Of a DNA stretch of 64,000 nt, positions 1 to 8,689 are shown piece after piece (within the stretch, counting starts at the first letter, position 1; each line of letters opens with the position of its first letter). Made by a program: the position numbers and the translations under genes. The notes beneath the pieces were generated by a model, which was given only the letters and a program-made list of their open reading frames with translations, made no database searches and was not told the DNA's origin. This stretch comes from Massilia phyllostachyos (GTDB lineage Bacteria; Pseudomonadota; Gammaproteobacteria; Burkholderiales; Burkholderiaceae_D), in the NCBI RefSeq assembly GCF_021044825.1, contig NZ_JAJNOC010000001.1, positions 1,116,001-1,180,000 on the forward strand, read 5' to 3'.

Positions 1-2972
1 GTTTCGGCGCTGGCACCGCTGGCGACCATCAGCGGGACCACGCCGAGTCCGAAGGCGAGCGAGGTCATCAGAATCGGACGCAGACGAAGGACCGATGCAC
101 GAACCGCAGCCTCGACCAGGCTGGCCCCCTGCTCGCGAAGCTGTTTGGCGAACTCGACAATCAGGATTGCATTCTTCGCCGAAAGACCGATCACGGTAAT
201 CATCCCTACCTTGAAGAACACATCGTTCGGCAGACCGCGCACGAGAACCGCGGCGACCGCGCCCAGCAGGCCGAGCGGTACGACCAGCATGACGGAGAAC
301 GGAATCGACCAGCTCTCGTACAGTGCCGCCAGGACCAGGAAGACGACCAGCATCGACAAGGCCATCAGCATGGGCGCCTGGGAAGCCGACTGTCGTTCCT
401 GGAGCGATTGCCCGGTCCAGGCCAGCGAAAACCCTCGCGGAAGCTGCTGCGCCAGGCGCTCCATTTCAGCCATCGCCTCGCCGCTCGACGTGCCGGGCGC
501 GGCGCTGCCGGAGATCCGGGTGGACGGATAGCCGAGATAGCGGGTTGTCTGGAGCGCCATGTCGGTCCACACCGGCGCGACCATTTCCGACAGCGCTACC
601 ATGCCGCCCTGTGCATTGCGTACGTAGAGGCGCAGGACGTCCTCGACCTGCATGCGGGCGCCGGCGTCGGCCTGCAGGATCACCTGCTGCATCCGGCCCT
701 TGTTGGGGAAGTCGTTGACGTACTGCGAGCCCATGGCGGCGGACAGGGTGTCGCTGATGTTTGCAAACGACACGCCGAGAGCCTCGGCCTTACGGCGGTC
801 GATCTCGAGCCGCACCGCCGTCCCGGCGGGCAGACCATCCGTGTACACGCTGGTCACGACCTTGCTCTGCGCGGCGAGCGCCAGCAGTTGCTCCTCCGCC
901 GCCTTCAGGGCCGCCGGGCCGTGGGTGCCGCGGTCCTGCAGGCGCAGGGAAAATCCGGAACTGGTGCCCAGTTCCTCGATCGCGGGCGGCATCAGGTTCA
1001 TCGCGCTGCCTTCCGGTAGTTCCGCCATCGCTTCGTCCGCAGCCTGCACTTCCTTGCGGGACGTGGCGTCGCCGCGCTTGTCCCAATCCTTCAGCAGGGT
1101 ATAGACCATGGCCGCATTCTGACCGGAGCCCGAGAAGCCGAAGCCGAGAACCGAGAAATACGAGTCGATGCCGGGCCGGGAAGCAGCATGTGCTTCGAAG
1201 CGCTTGACGGCGTCCAGGGTCCGCTCGCTCGTCGCGTCGGCCGGAAGCTGGATGCTCGTCATGTAATACCCCTGGTCTTCCTCCGGAAGGAAGGACGACG
1301 GCAGCTGCAGGAATCCCCATGCGAGGACGGCGCAGAGGGCGGCGAAGACGAGCATGACGCGACCGGCGCGTGCCAGCAGCCGATGTACGCCACGGCCATA
1401 GGCTTGCGTCATTGCATGGAAGCGGCGGTTGAACCAGCCGAAGAATCCATGCTGTGCGTGTTGGCCTGCAGCAACCGGCTTGAGCAAGGTAGCGCACAGG
1501 GCCGGCGTCAGGCTCAGCGCCAGGAATGCCGAAAACAGGATCGACACGGCCATCGACAGCGTGAACTGGCGGTAGATCACCCCGACCGAGCCCGCGGCCA
1601 GCGCCATCGGCAGGAAGACGGCGGTCAGCATCAGGGTGATACCGATGACGGCGCCGGTGATTTCCCGCATCGCCTTGAGCGTGGCTTCGCGCGGCGACAA
1701 GCCCTCGCTCGTCATCAGCCGCTCGACGTTCTCGACCACGACGATGGCGTCGTCCACCACGATCCCGATGGCGAGCACCATGCCGAACATCGTCAACACG
1801 TTGACGGAATAGCCTGCCAGCAGCATGACGGCAAAGGTGCCCAGCAGGGCGATCGGTGCGACCAGGGCCGGGATCAGGGTGTACCTGACATTCTGGAGGA
1901 ACAGGTACATCACGAGGAAAACCAGCACCATTGCCTCGGCCAGGGTATGGATTACCTTTTCGATCGATATCTTGACGAAGGGCGCGGTGTCGAAAGGCAC
2001 CGAGAACATCATCCCTTCCGGCAGCGCCGCGCTCAACTCTGCCATGCGCGCCCTGACACCTTCGGCCGTGCGTACGGCGTTTGCCCCGGGAGCGAGCTGC
2101 ACTGCGGCGGCCGTCGCTGTCTGGCCGTTCTCGCGATTGTCGAAGCCGTAGGACTGGGCGCCCAGCTCAACGCGCGCGACGTCGCCCAGCACGACCTGGG
2201 AGCCGTCCGCATTCGCGCGAAGTACGATCGCGGCGAACTTCTCCGGGGAGTCGAGCTGACCCTGTACCGTCAGCGGTATCGTGACGCGCTGGCCTGCCAC
2301 CGCGGGAGATGCGCCCACGCTGCCCGGGGCGATTTGCGCGTTCTGCTGGGCGATCGCGGACGAGACGTCGCTCATCGTGAGGCCATAGCCGGTCAGCTTG
2401 GCCGGTTCGACCCAGACGCGCAAGGCCTGCTCGGCGCCGAACAACTGCACGCGCCCGACGCCGTCGATGCGGCGCAGTTCCTCGACCACGTTGCGGGCCA
2501 TGTAATCGCTCAGCTCCGTCTCATCGAACTGTCCCGCTTTTCCGCGTAGTCCAACGATCATCAGGAAGCTGGAAGTGGCCGACTCCACGGACAGGCCGTT
2601 CTGGCGAACGGCCTGCGGCAGACGCGGTTCGATGGCTTTGAGCTTGTTCTGCACGTCGACCTGCGCCATTTCCGCATCCGTCCCCGGTTTGAAGGTGACG
2701 ACCACCGATGCAGAACCCGAAGCGTCCGTGGAGGATTCGAAATAGAGCATGTTGCGTACGCCGGACAGTTCACGCTCGATCAGGCTCACGACGCTGTCGT
2801 TCAGCGCCTGCGGCGTGGCGCCCGGATAACTTGCTGCGATGCTGACGGTAGGTGGCGCAACGGAGGGGTAGCGCGCGATTGGCAGCTTGGGAATGGCGAT
2901 CAGGCCGAACAGGACGATGAAGAGCGCGATCACCCAGGCAAATACAGGCCGGCGAATGAAGAATTGTGGCAT
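1..2972 (-). CDS. adeB: RND multidrug efflux permease, AdeB-like (3' end cut by window)
   Basis: Inner-membrane proton-driven drug exporter of the HAE1/RND family, working as a trimer with the adaptor encoded just upstream. The 990 visible codons begin MPQFFIRRPVFAWVIALF, the usual RND first helix. The proton-relay aspartates D407 and D408 lie in GIVVDDAIVVVENVER, and the relay lysine is K933 in GLSAKNAILIVEFAK, followed by RPILMTSLAFGLGVVPL. Roughly the last 45-55 residues lie beyond base 1. The start at 2972 is 12 bases after the adaptor stop, so the two form an operon. Many stretches resemble Acinetobacter AdeB as I remember it, and the divergent AdeRS-like pair supports that. Substrates cannot be read from sequence. 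No outer-membrane channel gene is visible; it may lie outside the window. Confidence 0.93.
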   Translation of the reverse strand, partial: MPQFFIRRPVFAWVIALFIVLFGLIAIPKLPIARYPSVAPPTVSIAASYPGATPQALNDSVVSLIERELSGVRNMLYFESSTDASGSASVVVTFKPGTDAEMAQVDVQNKLKAIEPRLPQAVRQNGLSVESATSSFLMIVGLRGKAGQFDETELSDYMARNVVEELRRIDGVGRVQLFGAEQALRVWVEPAKLTGYGLTMSDVSSAIAQQNAQIAPGSVGASPAVAGQRVTIPLTVQGQLDSPEKFAAIVLRANADGSQVVLGDVARVELGAQSYGFDNRENGQTATAAAVQLAPGANAVRTAEGVRARMAELSAALPEGMMFSVPFDTAPFVKISIEKVIHTLAEAMVLVFLVMYLFLQNVRYTLIPALVAPIALLGTFAVMLLAGYSVNVLTMFGMVLAIGIVVDDAIVVVENVERLMTSEGLSPREATLKAMREITGAVIGITLMLTAVFLPMALAAGSVGVIYRQFTLSMAVSILFSAFLALSLTPALCATLLKPVAAGQHAQHGFFGWFNRRFHAMTQAYGRGVHRLLARAGRVMLVFAALCAVLAWGFLQLPSSFLPEEDQGYYMTSIQLPADATSERTLDAVKRFEAHAASRPGIDSYFSVLGFGFSGSGQNAAMVYTLLKDWDKRGDATSRKEVQAADEAMAELPEGSAMNLMPPAIEELGTSSGFSLRLQDRGTHGPAALKAAEEQLLALAAQSKVVTSVYTDGLPAGTAVRLEIDRRKAEALGVSFANISDTLSAAMGSQYVNDFPNKGRMQQVILQADAGARMQVEDVLRLYVRNAQGGMVALSEMVAPVWTDMALQTTRYLGYPSTRISGSAAPGTSSGEAMAEMERLAQQLPRGFSLAWTGQSLQERQSASQAPMLMALSMLVVFLVLAALYESWSIPFSVMLVVPLGLLGAVAAVLVRGLPNDVFFKVGMITVIGLSAKNAILIVEFAKQLREQGASLVEAAVRASVLRLRPILMTSLAFGLGVVPLMVASGASAE

Positions 2973-2984
2973 GTTCGTCCCCGA

Positions 2985-4145
2985 TCAGCGCAGGCTGCGG
3001 GCATTCATTGCCAGCGCCGGATCCTTCCACACCATGGCGTCGACCGTGGCGCCGGCGGACAGGCGCTCCATGCCCTCGACCACGATCTTCTGGCCGGCTG
3101 CGACACCCGCCGTCACGTGATAGCGTTGCTCGACCAGCGCGCCCAGGGTCACTGAGGTCAGCCGGACGACGCCGTGCTTGTCGACGATCCACAGGTGCGG
3201 CTTGCCGGACAGGCGAACGATCGACTGCTGTGGCGCCATCAGCGCGGCGCGGTGGCGCTCAAATGGAATCCGCGCCTGCACGAACATGCCGGGCAACAGC
3301 TCGGCCTGGTGATTGTCGACCAATATGCGCAGCAGGACGTCGCCAGTGCCGGTGTCGACGGCGCTACCCGAGAACAGGAGGCGTCCCGCCCGGCCGTAGG
3401 GAGCGCCACCGCTGCGCAGGATGGCAACCGGCAGGTCCAAGCCCGACAGGCCGTCGCTGGCGGCGCGCAGTGCCGCGTAGCGGGCTTCAGGCTGGCGGAC
3501 GTCCACATAGACCTGGGAGATCTGCTGGATGCGGGCCAGCGGCGTCGCGTCGCCCGGTGCGACGAGCGCGCCCTCGCTGACCAGTGCCTGGTCGATGCGT
3601 CCTGAAATCGGTGCATCGACGGTAGCGAAGCGCAGGTCCAGGCGCCGCCTTGCCAGGGCGGCCTGGGCCTGCTCGACGTCGGCCGCGGCCTGGTCCCGAT
3701 GGGCAACCGCATCGTCATACTCCTGGCGGCTGATGGCGTCCGCCTGCATCAAGGGCGCGAGGCGCTCGGCTTGGGCCTGGGCGCGGGCATGCGCGGCACG
3801 GGCGCGTGCCAGCGCTGCGGCGGCGGCATCGGCATCGGCCTTGAACGGTGCAGCATTGATCTGGAAGAGCGGCTGGCCCTGCCTCACCTCTGCGCCCTGT
3901 TCAAACAGGCGGCGCTGGACGATGCCGTTCACCTGGGCGCGTATTTCAGCGATCCGCACAGGAACGACACGGCCCGGTAGCTCTTCGAATACCGTCAACG
4001 GCCTTGGATCGAGCGTCAGGGTCGACACCTTTGGCAGTCGGGCTTGTGGGACCGGGGCCGGCTTGCCGCAGCCGCCCAGGATCAGCGCGGTAAATGCGTA
4101 TGCCCCGCCGACGCGGCACGCACGCGCGATTGAAACTAAGACCAC
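2985..4145 (-). CDS. adeA: RND periplasmic adaptor (membrane fusion) lipoprotein, AdeA-like
   Basis: Adaptor linking the inner-membrane pump to an outer-membrane channel. I place the start at a GTG (4145), preceded by AAGGAG (plus-strand CTCCTT at 4151-4156) at 5-base spacing. The frame stays open further upstream but would then run into the divergent regulator gene. The 386-residue product starts with a hydrophobic leader ending in a lipobox-like LILGGC, so it is probably a lipoprotein. Then come the barrel-sandwich motif (VRIAEIRAQVNGIVQRRLF), an alpha-helical hairpin rich in Ala/Arg/Gln, a second lipoyl half (VDAPISGRIDQALVSEGALV) and a C-terminal beta-barrel/membrane-proximal domain. First gene of the pump operon. 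Confidence 0.9.
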   Translation of the reverse strand: MVLVSIARACRVGGAYAFTALILGGCGKPAPVPQARLPKVSTLTLDPRPLTVFEELPGRVVPVRIAEIRAQVNGIVQRRLFEQGAEVRQGQPLFQINAAPFKADADAAAAALARARAAHARAQAQAERLAPLMQADAISRQEYDDAVAHRDQAAADVEQAQAALARRRLDLRFATVDAPISGRIDQALVSEGALVAPGDATPLARIQQISQVYVDVRQPEARYAALRAASDGLSGLDLPVAILRSGGAPYGRAGRLLFSGSAVDTGTGDVLLRILVDNHQAELLPGMFVQARIPFERHRAALMAPQQSIVRLSGKPHLWIVDKHGVVRLTSVTLGALVEQRYHVTAGVAAGQKIVVEGMERLSAGATVDAMVWKDPALAMNARSLR

Positions 4146-4239
4146 AGCAGCTCCTTGCAAATGACCGGCCCTTTGCCGGAATAAAGCAGGATGATGGAAT
4201 ACATTCGTTGGAGTTTCGCGAAGGAATTGTGGAGATTCG
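4146..4239. promoter_or_regulatory. Divergent control region between efflux operon and adeRS-like operon
   Basis: Only 94 bases separate the adaptor GTG from the response-regulator ATG, so both promoters and any regulator site must lie here or inside the coding ends. It holds the adaptor ribosome-binding site (4151-4156) and a small CCGGC-N5-GCCGG inverted repeat near 4168. In AdeRS systems the regulator binds the equivalent spacer. I cannot point to a definite direct repeat or -35/-10 pair. Confidence 0.5.
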
Positions 4240-5007
4240 ATGGAGACAGGAAATAGTGCTAGAGTGGCGCCCACCATGCTCGTTCCATATCCGTCCGAAC
4301 GCCGGGTCGCCGACCACCCCGGCCTGGTCCTCATCGTCGAGGACGAACCCGAGATCGCAGAGATTCTCCAGGCCTATCTCGCACGCGATGGGTTGCGCAC
4401 GGCTCATGCGGCCGACGGCGCCGCAGCGCTGGCCCTGCACCAGTCGCTGCGGCCCGACCTCGTCCTGCTTGACGTGCAGCTGCCGAAGGTCGACGGCTGG
4501 CAGGTAATGGCTGGCATCCGGCACGCTAGCGATACGCCCGTTATCATGCTCACCGCGCGTGACCAGGACGTCGACAAGCTGACCGGCCTGCGCATCGGGG
4601 CCGACGACTACGTCGTCAAGCCCTTCAATCCGGCCGAGGTGGTCGCCAGGGTCCAGGCCGTGATGCGGCGCAGCCGTGGCCAGCGTTCGGAGAGGCGTGT
4701 TCTGCGCGTTCCACCTTTCGAGATCGACGAAGCGCGGCACGAGGCATTGGTGGTGGCGGATGGCAAGCGCCACGTCCTGGAGCTGACGCTGACCGAGTTC
4801 CGCCTGCTGGAACAGTTGCTGCGCGCGCCAGGCCGCGTCTACAGCCGCACCGAATTGCTGGCAAGCTGCCTCCCGGAAGGCGACGCGCTGGAACGCACCG
4901 TCGACAGCCATATCAGCAAGCTGCGCCGCAAGCTGGACGATGTCGGTGTCGGGGACACCATCTCCAGCGTTCGTGGAGTGGGATATCGTTTCGTGACCGC
5001 ACCATGA
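4240..5007 (+). CDS. adeR: OmpR-family response regulator, AdeR/BaeR-like
   Basis: DNA-binding response regulator of 255 residues. The receiver has the acidic pair E34-D35, phospho-acceptor D78 (DLVLLDVQLPKVDGW), T105 and K127 (ADDYVVKPFNP). The C-terminal winged helix contains LTLTEFRLLEQLLRAPGRVY and DALERTVDSHISKLRRKL. The block LTARDQDVDKLTGLRIGADD closely matches Acinetobacter AdeR as I remember it. It is divergent from the efflux genes and overlaps the kinase gene by four bases (ATGA), so it very probably controls the pump. An alternative ATG at 4276 would shorten the N-terminus by 12 residues; GGAG upstream of 4240 favours the longer form. Confidence 0.92.
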   Translation: METGNSARVAPTMLVPYPSERRVADHPGLVLIVEDEPEIAEILQAYLARDGLRTAHAADGAAALALHQSLRPDLVLLDVQLPKVDGWQVMAGIRHASDTPVIMLTARDQDVDKLTGLRIGADDYVVKPFNPAEVVARVQAVMRRSRGQRSERRVLRVPPFEIDEARHEALVVADGKRHVLELTLTEFRLLEQLLRAPGRVYSRTELLASCLPEGDALERTVDSHISKLRRKLDDVGVGDTISSVRGVGYRFVTAP

Positions 5008-6059
5008 AGACTGGAAGCCTCAGCAGCCAGATCGTGCGCTCGATGACCGCGGTGGCCTTTGGGGTCACCCTGTTCGTCGTGGTGACGTCCTATATCTTCT
5101 ACTACGTCGCGTTCAAGTACTTCTGGTCGGGCGAAGCGTGCGAGCCGACCTTGCTGCCGACAGGGCCGGAGTGGGTCTGGCTCGGCTTGACGACCATGGC
5201 AACGCTTGCTCTGGCTGCTGCCGTGGCCAGCAGGTTGTCGCGTCGCATCCTATTGCCGCTCAATTCGGTCGCCGGCGCCATCCAGCGGGTCGCAGCGGGC
5301 GATCTTGGCGCGAGGGCTGCCGCCGGTGATCGTTCGCTGGGGGAGGCGTCGCGGCTGGCCGATGACTTCAACGCGCTGGCCGGCCAGCTGCAAAGAGTGA
5401 CCGGGGAACAGGCATTCTGGAACGCGGCAATCGCCCACGAACTGCGTACACCGATCACGATACTGCGCGGCCGCCTGCAGGGACTCGCGGAAGGCGTGTT
5501 TCCCCCGGGTGAAGCGCAATTCCGCAGCCTGCTGGCTCAGGTGGAAGCACTCAATCGCCTCGTCGAAGACTTGCGGGTGGTGAGCCTTGCGGAAAACGGC
5601 CATCTCGACCTGCAATGGCAGGACACCGATCTCGCATCGGAGGCCGAGGCGGTAGCAGATATATTTAGGGAGTCAGCCAGATCCGCCGGCCAGGCGATCG
5701 AGGTGCGGGCCGCCAGCGTGACAGTCAGTTGCGATCCGGTTCGCATGCGCCAAGCACTGCTCGCATTGCTGGAAAACGCACGCGTGCATGCATCGCCCGG
5801 AACGGTTTTCATCGGCGGCGAATTGATTGGCGAGCGCTGCAGCCTGTATGTAGAGGACAGCGGCCCCGGCATACCGGCCGCCGCGGCTGGAGAGGTGTTC
5901 TTGGCTTTCCACCGTCTAAACAAGGACCGCAAGGGGAGCGGCCTGGGGCTTGCCGTGGTTGCAGCCATCGCCCATGCACATGGCGGCGCCGCAAAATACA
6001 GCGCAAGCGAGCGTGGAGGAGGACGGTTCGAGTTGCACTGGCCCGCTTGCCGAGCATAG
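5004..6059 (+). CDS. adeS: Sensor histidine kinase, AdeS/BaeS-like
   Basis: Membrane sensor kinase of 351 residues partnering the preceding response regulator, with which it shares an ATGA stop/start overlap. Two hydrophobic segments (about residues 12-36 and 58-78) flank a short periplasmic loop of about 20 residues. They are followed by a HAMP segment (LPLNSVAGAIQRVAAGDL), a DHp helix with the phospho-accepting H145 (AAIAHELRTPITILRGRL) and an ATP-binding domain with an N box (LALLENARVHA), DSGPGIP and GSGLGLAVV. The small sensor loop suggests detection in or near the membrane rather than of a large periplasmic ligand. The stimulus is unknown. Confidence 0.92.
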   Translation: MKTGSLSSQIVRSMTAVAFGVTLFVVVTSYIFYYVAFKYFWSGEACEPTLLPTGPEWVWLGLTTMATLALAAAVASRLSRRILLPLNSVAGAIQRVAAGDLGARAAAGDRSLGEASRLADDFNALAGQLQRVTGEQAFWNAAIAHELRTPITILRGRLQGLAEGVFPPGEAQFRSLLAQVEALNRLVEDLRVVSLAENGHLDLQWQDTDLASEAEAVADIFRESARSAGQAIEVRAASVTVSCDPVRMRQALLALLENARVHASPGTVFIGGELIGERCSLYVEDSGPGIPAAAAGEVFLAFHRLNKDRKGSGLGLAVVAAIAHAHGGAAKYSASERGGGRFELHWPACRA

Positions 6060-6392
6060 CTCCGATCAAGTCGTGCACGTTGAAAAAATTGCATGCTCGC
6101 TGCGTCTGAAAAGCCGGCGAGGCAGATGCCCGCTTTGGGTCCAGGCTGTATCAAAACGCGAGAAAAATTGTCGAACAAAAAATCGACCTCTCAACACGGC
6201 CGCTACGCGATTTTCTCGAGGTCGGGAAGGGTCACCCTAACAATGAATTTTTCGAGTTTCTATGTTTTTACACAGCCTGGGTCGACAACTGCCCTAAAGT
6301 CAATCAGTGGCCATGCCACAACACAATCTGCCAAGCTGGCGCGGACGGCCGCGCTCGAGCGCCAATCTTCCATCCACCATGATCGAGACTGA
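6060..6392. other. Intergenic stretch without a recognised gene
   Basis: This stretch of 333 bases lies between the kinase stop and the TPR gene and is more AT-rich than its surroundings. It holds an inverted repeat CGACCTC (6184-6190) / GAGGTCG (6218-6224) with a 27-base loop and a short palindrome AGGGT-C-ACCCT (6228-6238). I see no good terminator and no convincing coding frame. TAAAGTCA near 6292 resembles a sigma-28 -35 box, but the matching -10 is poor. Confidence 0.5.
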
Positions 6393-6914
6393 ATGACCGA
6401 CCAGGCAAATGCGTCCAGGCTCGCCAACGAAGCATTCGACCTTTGGCAAGCCGGGAACCTTGAGCAAGCCCGGGTGCTATACGACGAGGCTATTTCCCTG
6501 GCTGACCCGGAACATTTTGGTTTACCGATGTACCACGGACAGTATGCGAGCTTGCTGAACTACCTTGGCCAGCGAGAACAGGCCACCGAGCAGATGGAAA
6601 AGGCCTTGGCCGCCGAAATCGCCCAGGGATACGAAGAGGGGTCTTCGCCAACCATCGTGGCGCGTTATTTTCTCGCCGACCAGCTGCTCCGGCTCGGCCA
6701 TCTCGAGCGCGCGCTCGACACCCTGGCTCCTTCGATCCGCCATGCGCCGGAAAGCTGGCTCACACGCTATCAGGAGGCCCAGGTGTTATTCGCGATGGAT
6801 AGAAGGGCAGACGCCAGGACCGCTGCCGCGCTCGCCGTGAAGCACGCGCCCACGGCGGACAAGGCGGAAGAACTCCGGGAACGTTTGAAGGAGGTATTCG
6901 GCGGCGCGGGATGA
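6393..6914 (+). CDS. TPR-repeat protein of unknown function
   Basis: The predicted product has 173 residues, is soluble, and lacks a signal peptide or membrane segment. It reads as about four degenerate tetratricopeptide helix pairs: AFDLWQAGNLEQARVLYDEA, YASLLNYLGQREQATEQMEKA, YFLADQLLRLGHLERALDTL and AQVLFAMDRRADARTAAALA. The first unit is the clearest TPR match. Such proteins usually act as protein-binding scaffolds. It is convergent with flgN, 16 bases apart, and follows the adeRS-like pair on the same strand after a 333-base gap, so its partner process cannot be inferred. The ribosome-binding site before the ATG is weak. Confidence 0.72.
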   Translation: MTDQANASRLANEAFDLWQAGNLEQARVLYDEAISLADPEHFGLPMYHGQYASLLNYLGQREQATEQMEKALAAEIAQGYEEGSSPTIVARYFLADQLLRLGHLERALDTLAPSIRHAPESWLTRYQEAQVLFAMDRRADARTAAALAVKHAPTADKAEELRERLKEVFGGAG

Positions 6915-6930
6915 CGCCCGTGGGCGCCGC

Positions 6931-7407
6931 TCAGCCGATCACGTAGCGCTTCGACGGCCCGCTGCCGAGCGTCTGGCCGCTGGCGCCATAGACGCCGCCA
7001 ACGTCGGCCCCGGCGCCGGCCGGCATGCGCAGGGCGTTGAGCACGCCCTGGTTGTGCGCCAGCTGCTTGTTGATCAGCATGCCGTTGACGCGGTTGAGTT
7101 CCTTGGCCTGGCGCGCCAGGTCGAGCAGGGCTTCCCATTGCGCGCGGGCATCCGGGTTGCCGCTCACCGCCAGCCACGGTTCCATGCCCGTTTCCGCACC
7201 TTCGCAGCCGGCCGCCACCAGCGCGGCGTGGCGCTGGCTGGACAGCTCGCCCAGTTGCTGCAGCAAGGAATTCTTGCGTGGAGTGAGTTCCGCCAGCCCA
7301 TCGGCGTCCGCTGCGACCAGCAGCGTCTGTTCCTGTTTCATCAGCTCGATGAGAGAGCCGAGGTGTTGCTGTTCTTGTGAGACGGTCGAGATCGGGCTGG
7401 TAGGCAT
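6931..7407 (-). CDS. flgN: Flagellar export chaperone FlgN
   Basis: Cytoplasmic chaperone that binds the hook-filament junction proteins FlgK and FlgL and delivers them to the export apparatus. The 158-residue product is helical with the FlgN pattern: an N-terminal EQQHLGSLIELMKQEQTLL, the central RKNSLLQQLGELSSQRHAAL and a C-terminal ELNRVNGMLINKQLAHNQG, followed by a Gly-rich tail. It lies six bases after flgM on the minus strand, the conserved flgM-flgN pairing. Its clients flgK and flgL are in this window. Confidence 0.88.
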   Translation of the reverse strand: MPTSPISTVSQEQQHLGSLIELMKQEQTLLVAADADGLAELTPRKNSLLQQLGELSSQRHAALVAAGCEGAETGMEPWLAVSGNPDARAQWEALLDLARQAKELNRVNGMLINKQLAHNQGVLNALRMPAGAGADVGGVYGASGQTLGSGPSKRYVIG

Positions 7408-7413
7408 GAAAGG

Positions 7414-7725
7414 TTATCGCTTGCGGGAATGGAGCAAGTCGCGCACGGTGTCGAGCAGGCCGTCGGCGACTTTCTCGGAGTTGACCTGGAACTGGCCATC
7501 GGCGATGGCCATCTTGATGCGTTCGACTTTCTTGGTGTCGAACACCTGGTTGTTGCTGCCCACGGCATTCGCCATCGCCTGGCCCTGGGACGACAGGCGC
7601 ACGCTGTCGGTCTGCGCCTGGGTGGTGGCGGTCGTGGTGGCGGCCTTGTCCGCGGCGCGCGTGTTGTTCGCCGGGGTGTTGGCTGGCTGGAGGCCTGCGC
7701 CCTTGAGGTTATCGTTGATTTTCAC
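7414..7725 (-). CDS. flgM: Anti-sigma-28 factor FlgM
   Basis: Holds the flagellar sigma factor FliA inactive until the hook-basal body is complete, then is exported. The 103-residue product starts MKINDNLKGAG and has the flexible, Thr/Ala-rich N-terminal half typical of FlgM. The conserved C-terminal helices include ERIKMAIADGQFQVNSEKVA and DGLLDTVRDLL. A near-perfect sigma-28 promoter sits about 50 bases upstream, so FliA probably drives its own inhibitor. Confidence 0.92.
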   Translation of the reverse strand: MKINDNLKGAGLQPANTPANNTRAADKAATTTATTQAQTDSVRLSSQGQAMANAVGSNNQVFDTKKVERIKMAIADGQFQVNSEKVADGLLDTVRDLLHSRKR

Positions 7726-7774
7726 AGCATCATCCTTCTCTGGTCGGAGCCGGAAACTCCGGTATCTGCATCGT

Positions 7775-7801
7775 GTATCGGCGCGGATTTCACAAACTTT
7801 A
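7775..7801 (-). promoter_or_regulatory. Sigma-28 (FliA) promoter for flgMN
   Basis: On the minus strand the sequence reads TAAAGTTT, an 11-base spacer, then GCCGATAC. This matches 15 of the 16 positions of the enterobacterial FliA consensus (TAAAGTTT-N11-GCCGATAA). It lies 49 bases before the flgM start. It is the best of four such matches in the window. Confidence 0.88.
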
Positions 7802-7829
7802 GAGCAGAAAAGGGCTTTGGAAAAATATT

Positions 7830-8528
7830 CTAGATGGCGATCTCGATGATGCCGCCCAGCCGCGCCGTACCGCTCACGACCTGGCCCGACCCGGTACGCG
7901 CCTGCGCCACCTGGCCCTCACCGGCATTGTTGATCGCCTTCGCTTCGGCGGACACCGAGAAATTCGACCCTTTCGACACCAAGCGCACCGCCTGGCCCTG
8001 CTGGACCACCGGTTTGCTCTTCAAGGTGTCGAGCCGCAGGGGCGTGCCGGCCGGCAGCGAGGCGGTCGGCATGCGGCCGATGGCCTGGGCCATGTCGGTA
8101 ATGATGCCGTTCGGCATGGCGGCAATGTCGCCCTTCATCATGACCAGCTGGCTGGCGTCGACCGCCTGGCCCTGGGCCAGGGGAACGGCGGCGGCCACGT
8201 AGTCGGCGACCACGTTGACGGTGGCTTGAATATACACCGTCCACGGGCTCGGGGCGGTGCAGCGTACGCCGACCGTTGTTTTTCCCCACGGCCTGGCGCC
8301 CGGCTGCTGGAAGGCTTCCGGGGCCGGGCAGGCGGCCAGGCTGGTGCGCGGGTCGACGTTGCCGACCTTGACCGTCACCTGGCCGGGCAGGCCGGCGGTC
8401 TGGGTCTGCAGGAATTGTTCGGCGACCGCGCGCAGGGCCGGCAGGTTCTGGCGGGCGGCAGTCTGTTGCGCGGATGCGAACGGTGCCGCCGCCAGCGCGG
8501 CGAGAAAGAAGAGGGCAAGGCGTTTCAT
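7830..8528 (-). CDS. flgA: Flagellar P-ring assembly chaperone FlgA
   Basis: Periplasmic chaperone needed to assemble FlgI into the P ring. I choose the ATG at 8528 (MKRLALFFLAALAAAPFASA), which gives a clean Sec signal peptide and has GGGGA just upstream; an in-frame ATG 33 bases earlier would spoil the leader. The 232-residue product has the SAF/ChapFlgA C-terminal domain: AVPLAQGQAVDASQLVMMKG, GRMPTASLPAGTPLRLDTLK, VVQQGQAVRLVSKGSNFSV and the terminal SGTARLGGIIEIAI. It is transcribed away from flgB. Confidence 0.93.
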   Translation of the reverse strand: MKRLALFFLAALAAAPFASAQQTAARQNLPALRAVAEQFLQTQTAGLPGQVTVKVGNVDPRTSLAACPAPEAFQQPGARPWGKTTVGVRCTAPSPWTVYIQATVNVVADYVAAAVPLAQGQAVDASQLVMMKGDIAAMPNGIITDMAQAIGRMPTASLPAGTPLRLDTLKSKPVVQQGQAVRLVSKGSNFSVSAEAKAINNAGEGQVAQARTGSGQVVSGTARLGGIIEIAI

Positions 8529-8689
8529 GATTCCCCGGTGGGAAAGAGAGAATGCAGCCATTGTAGGCGTGTGATTCCCTGGCGAAACTTTGAATAGCCG
8601 GGGTTTCTTCGCCTTTCTCTTTCGATCCCCGATTGTTGCTCCTGCGTATCATCGCTTCTGTCCCAACAAGCATCCAGCCAGGAGGCGGC

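Noticed and set aside
1..2972. Frameshifted or broken RND pump
   Set aside because: Translating the minus strand from 2972 to base 1 gives one uninterrupted frame with all RND motifs; it simply runs off the window edge.
6292..6320. Possible sigma-28 promoter before the TPR gene (TAAAGTCA)
   Set aside because: No -10 at 11-base spacing; the nearest candidate matches only about half of GCCGATAA.
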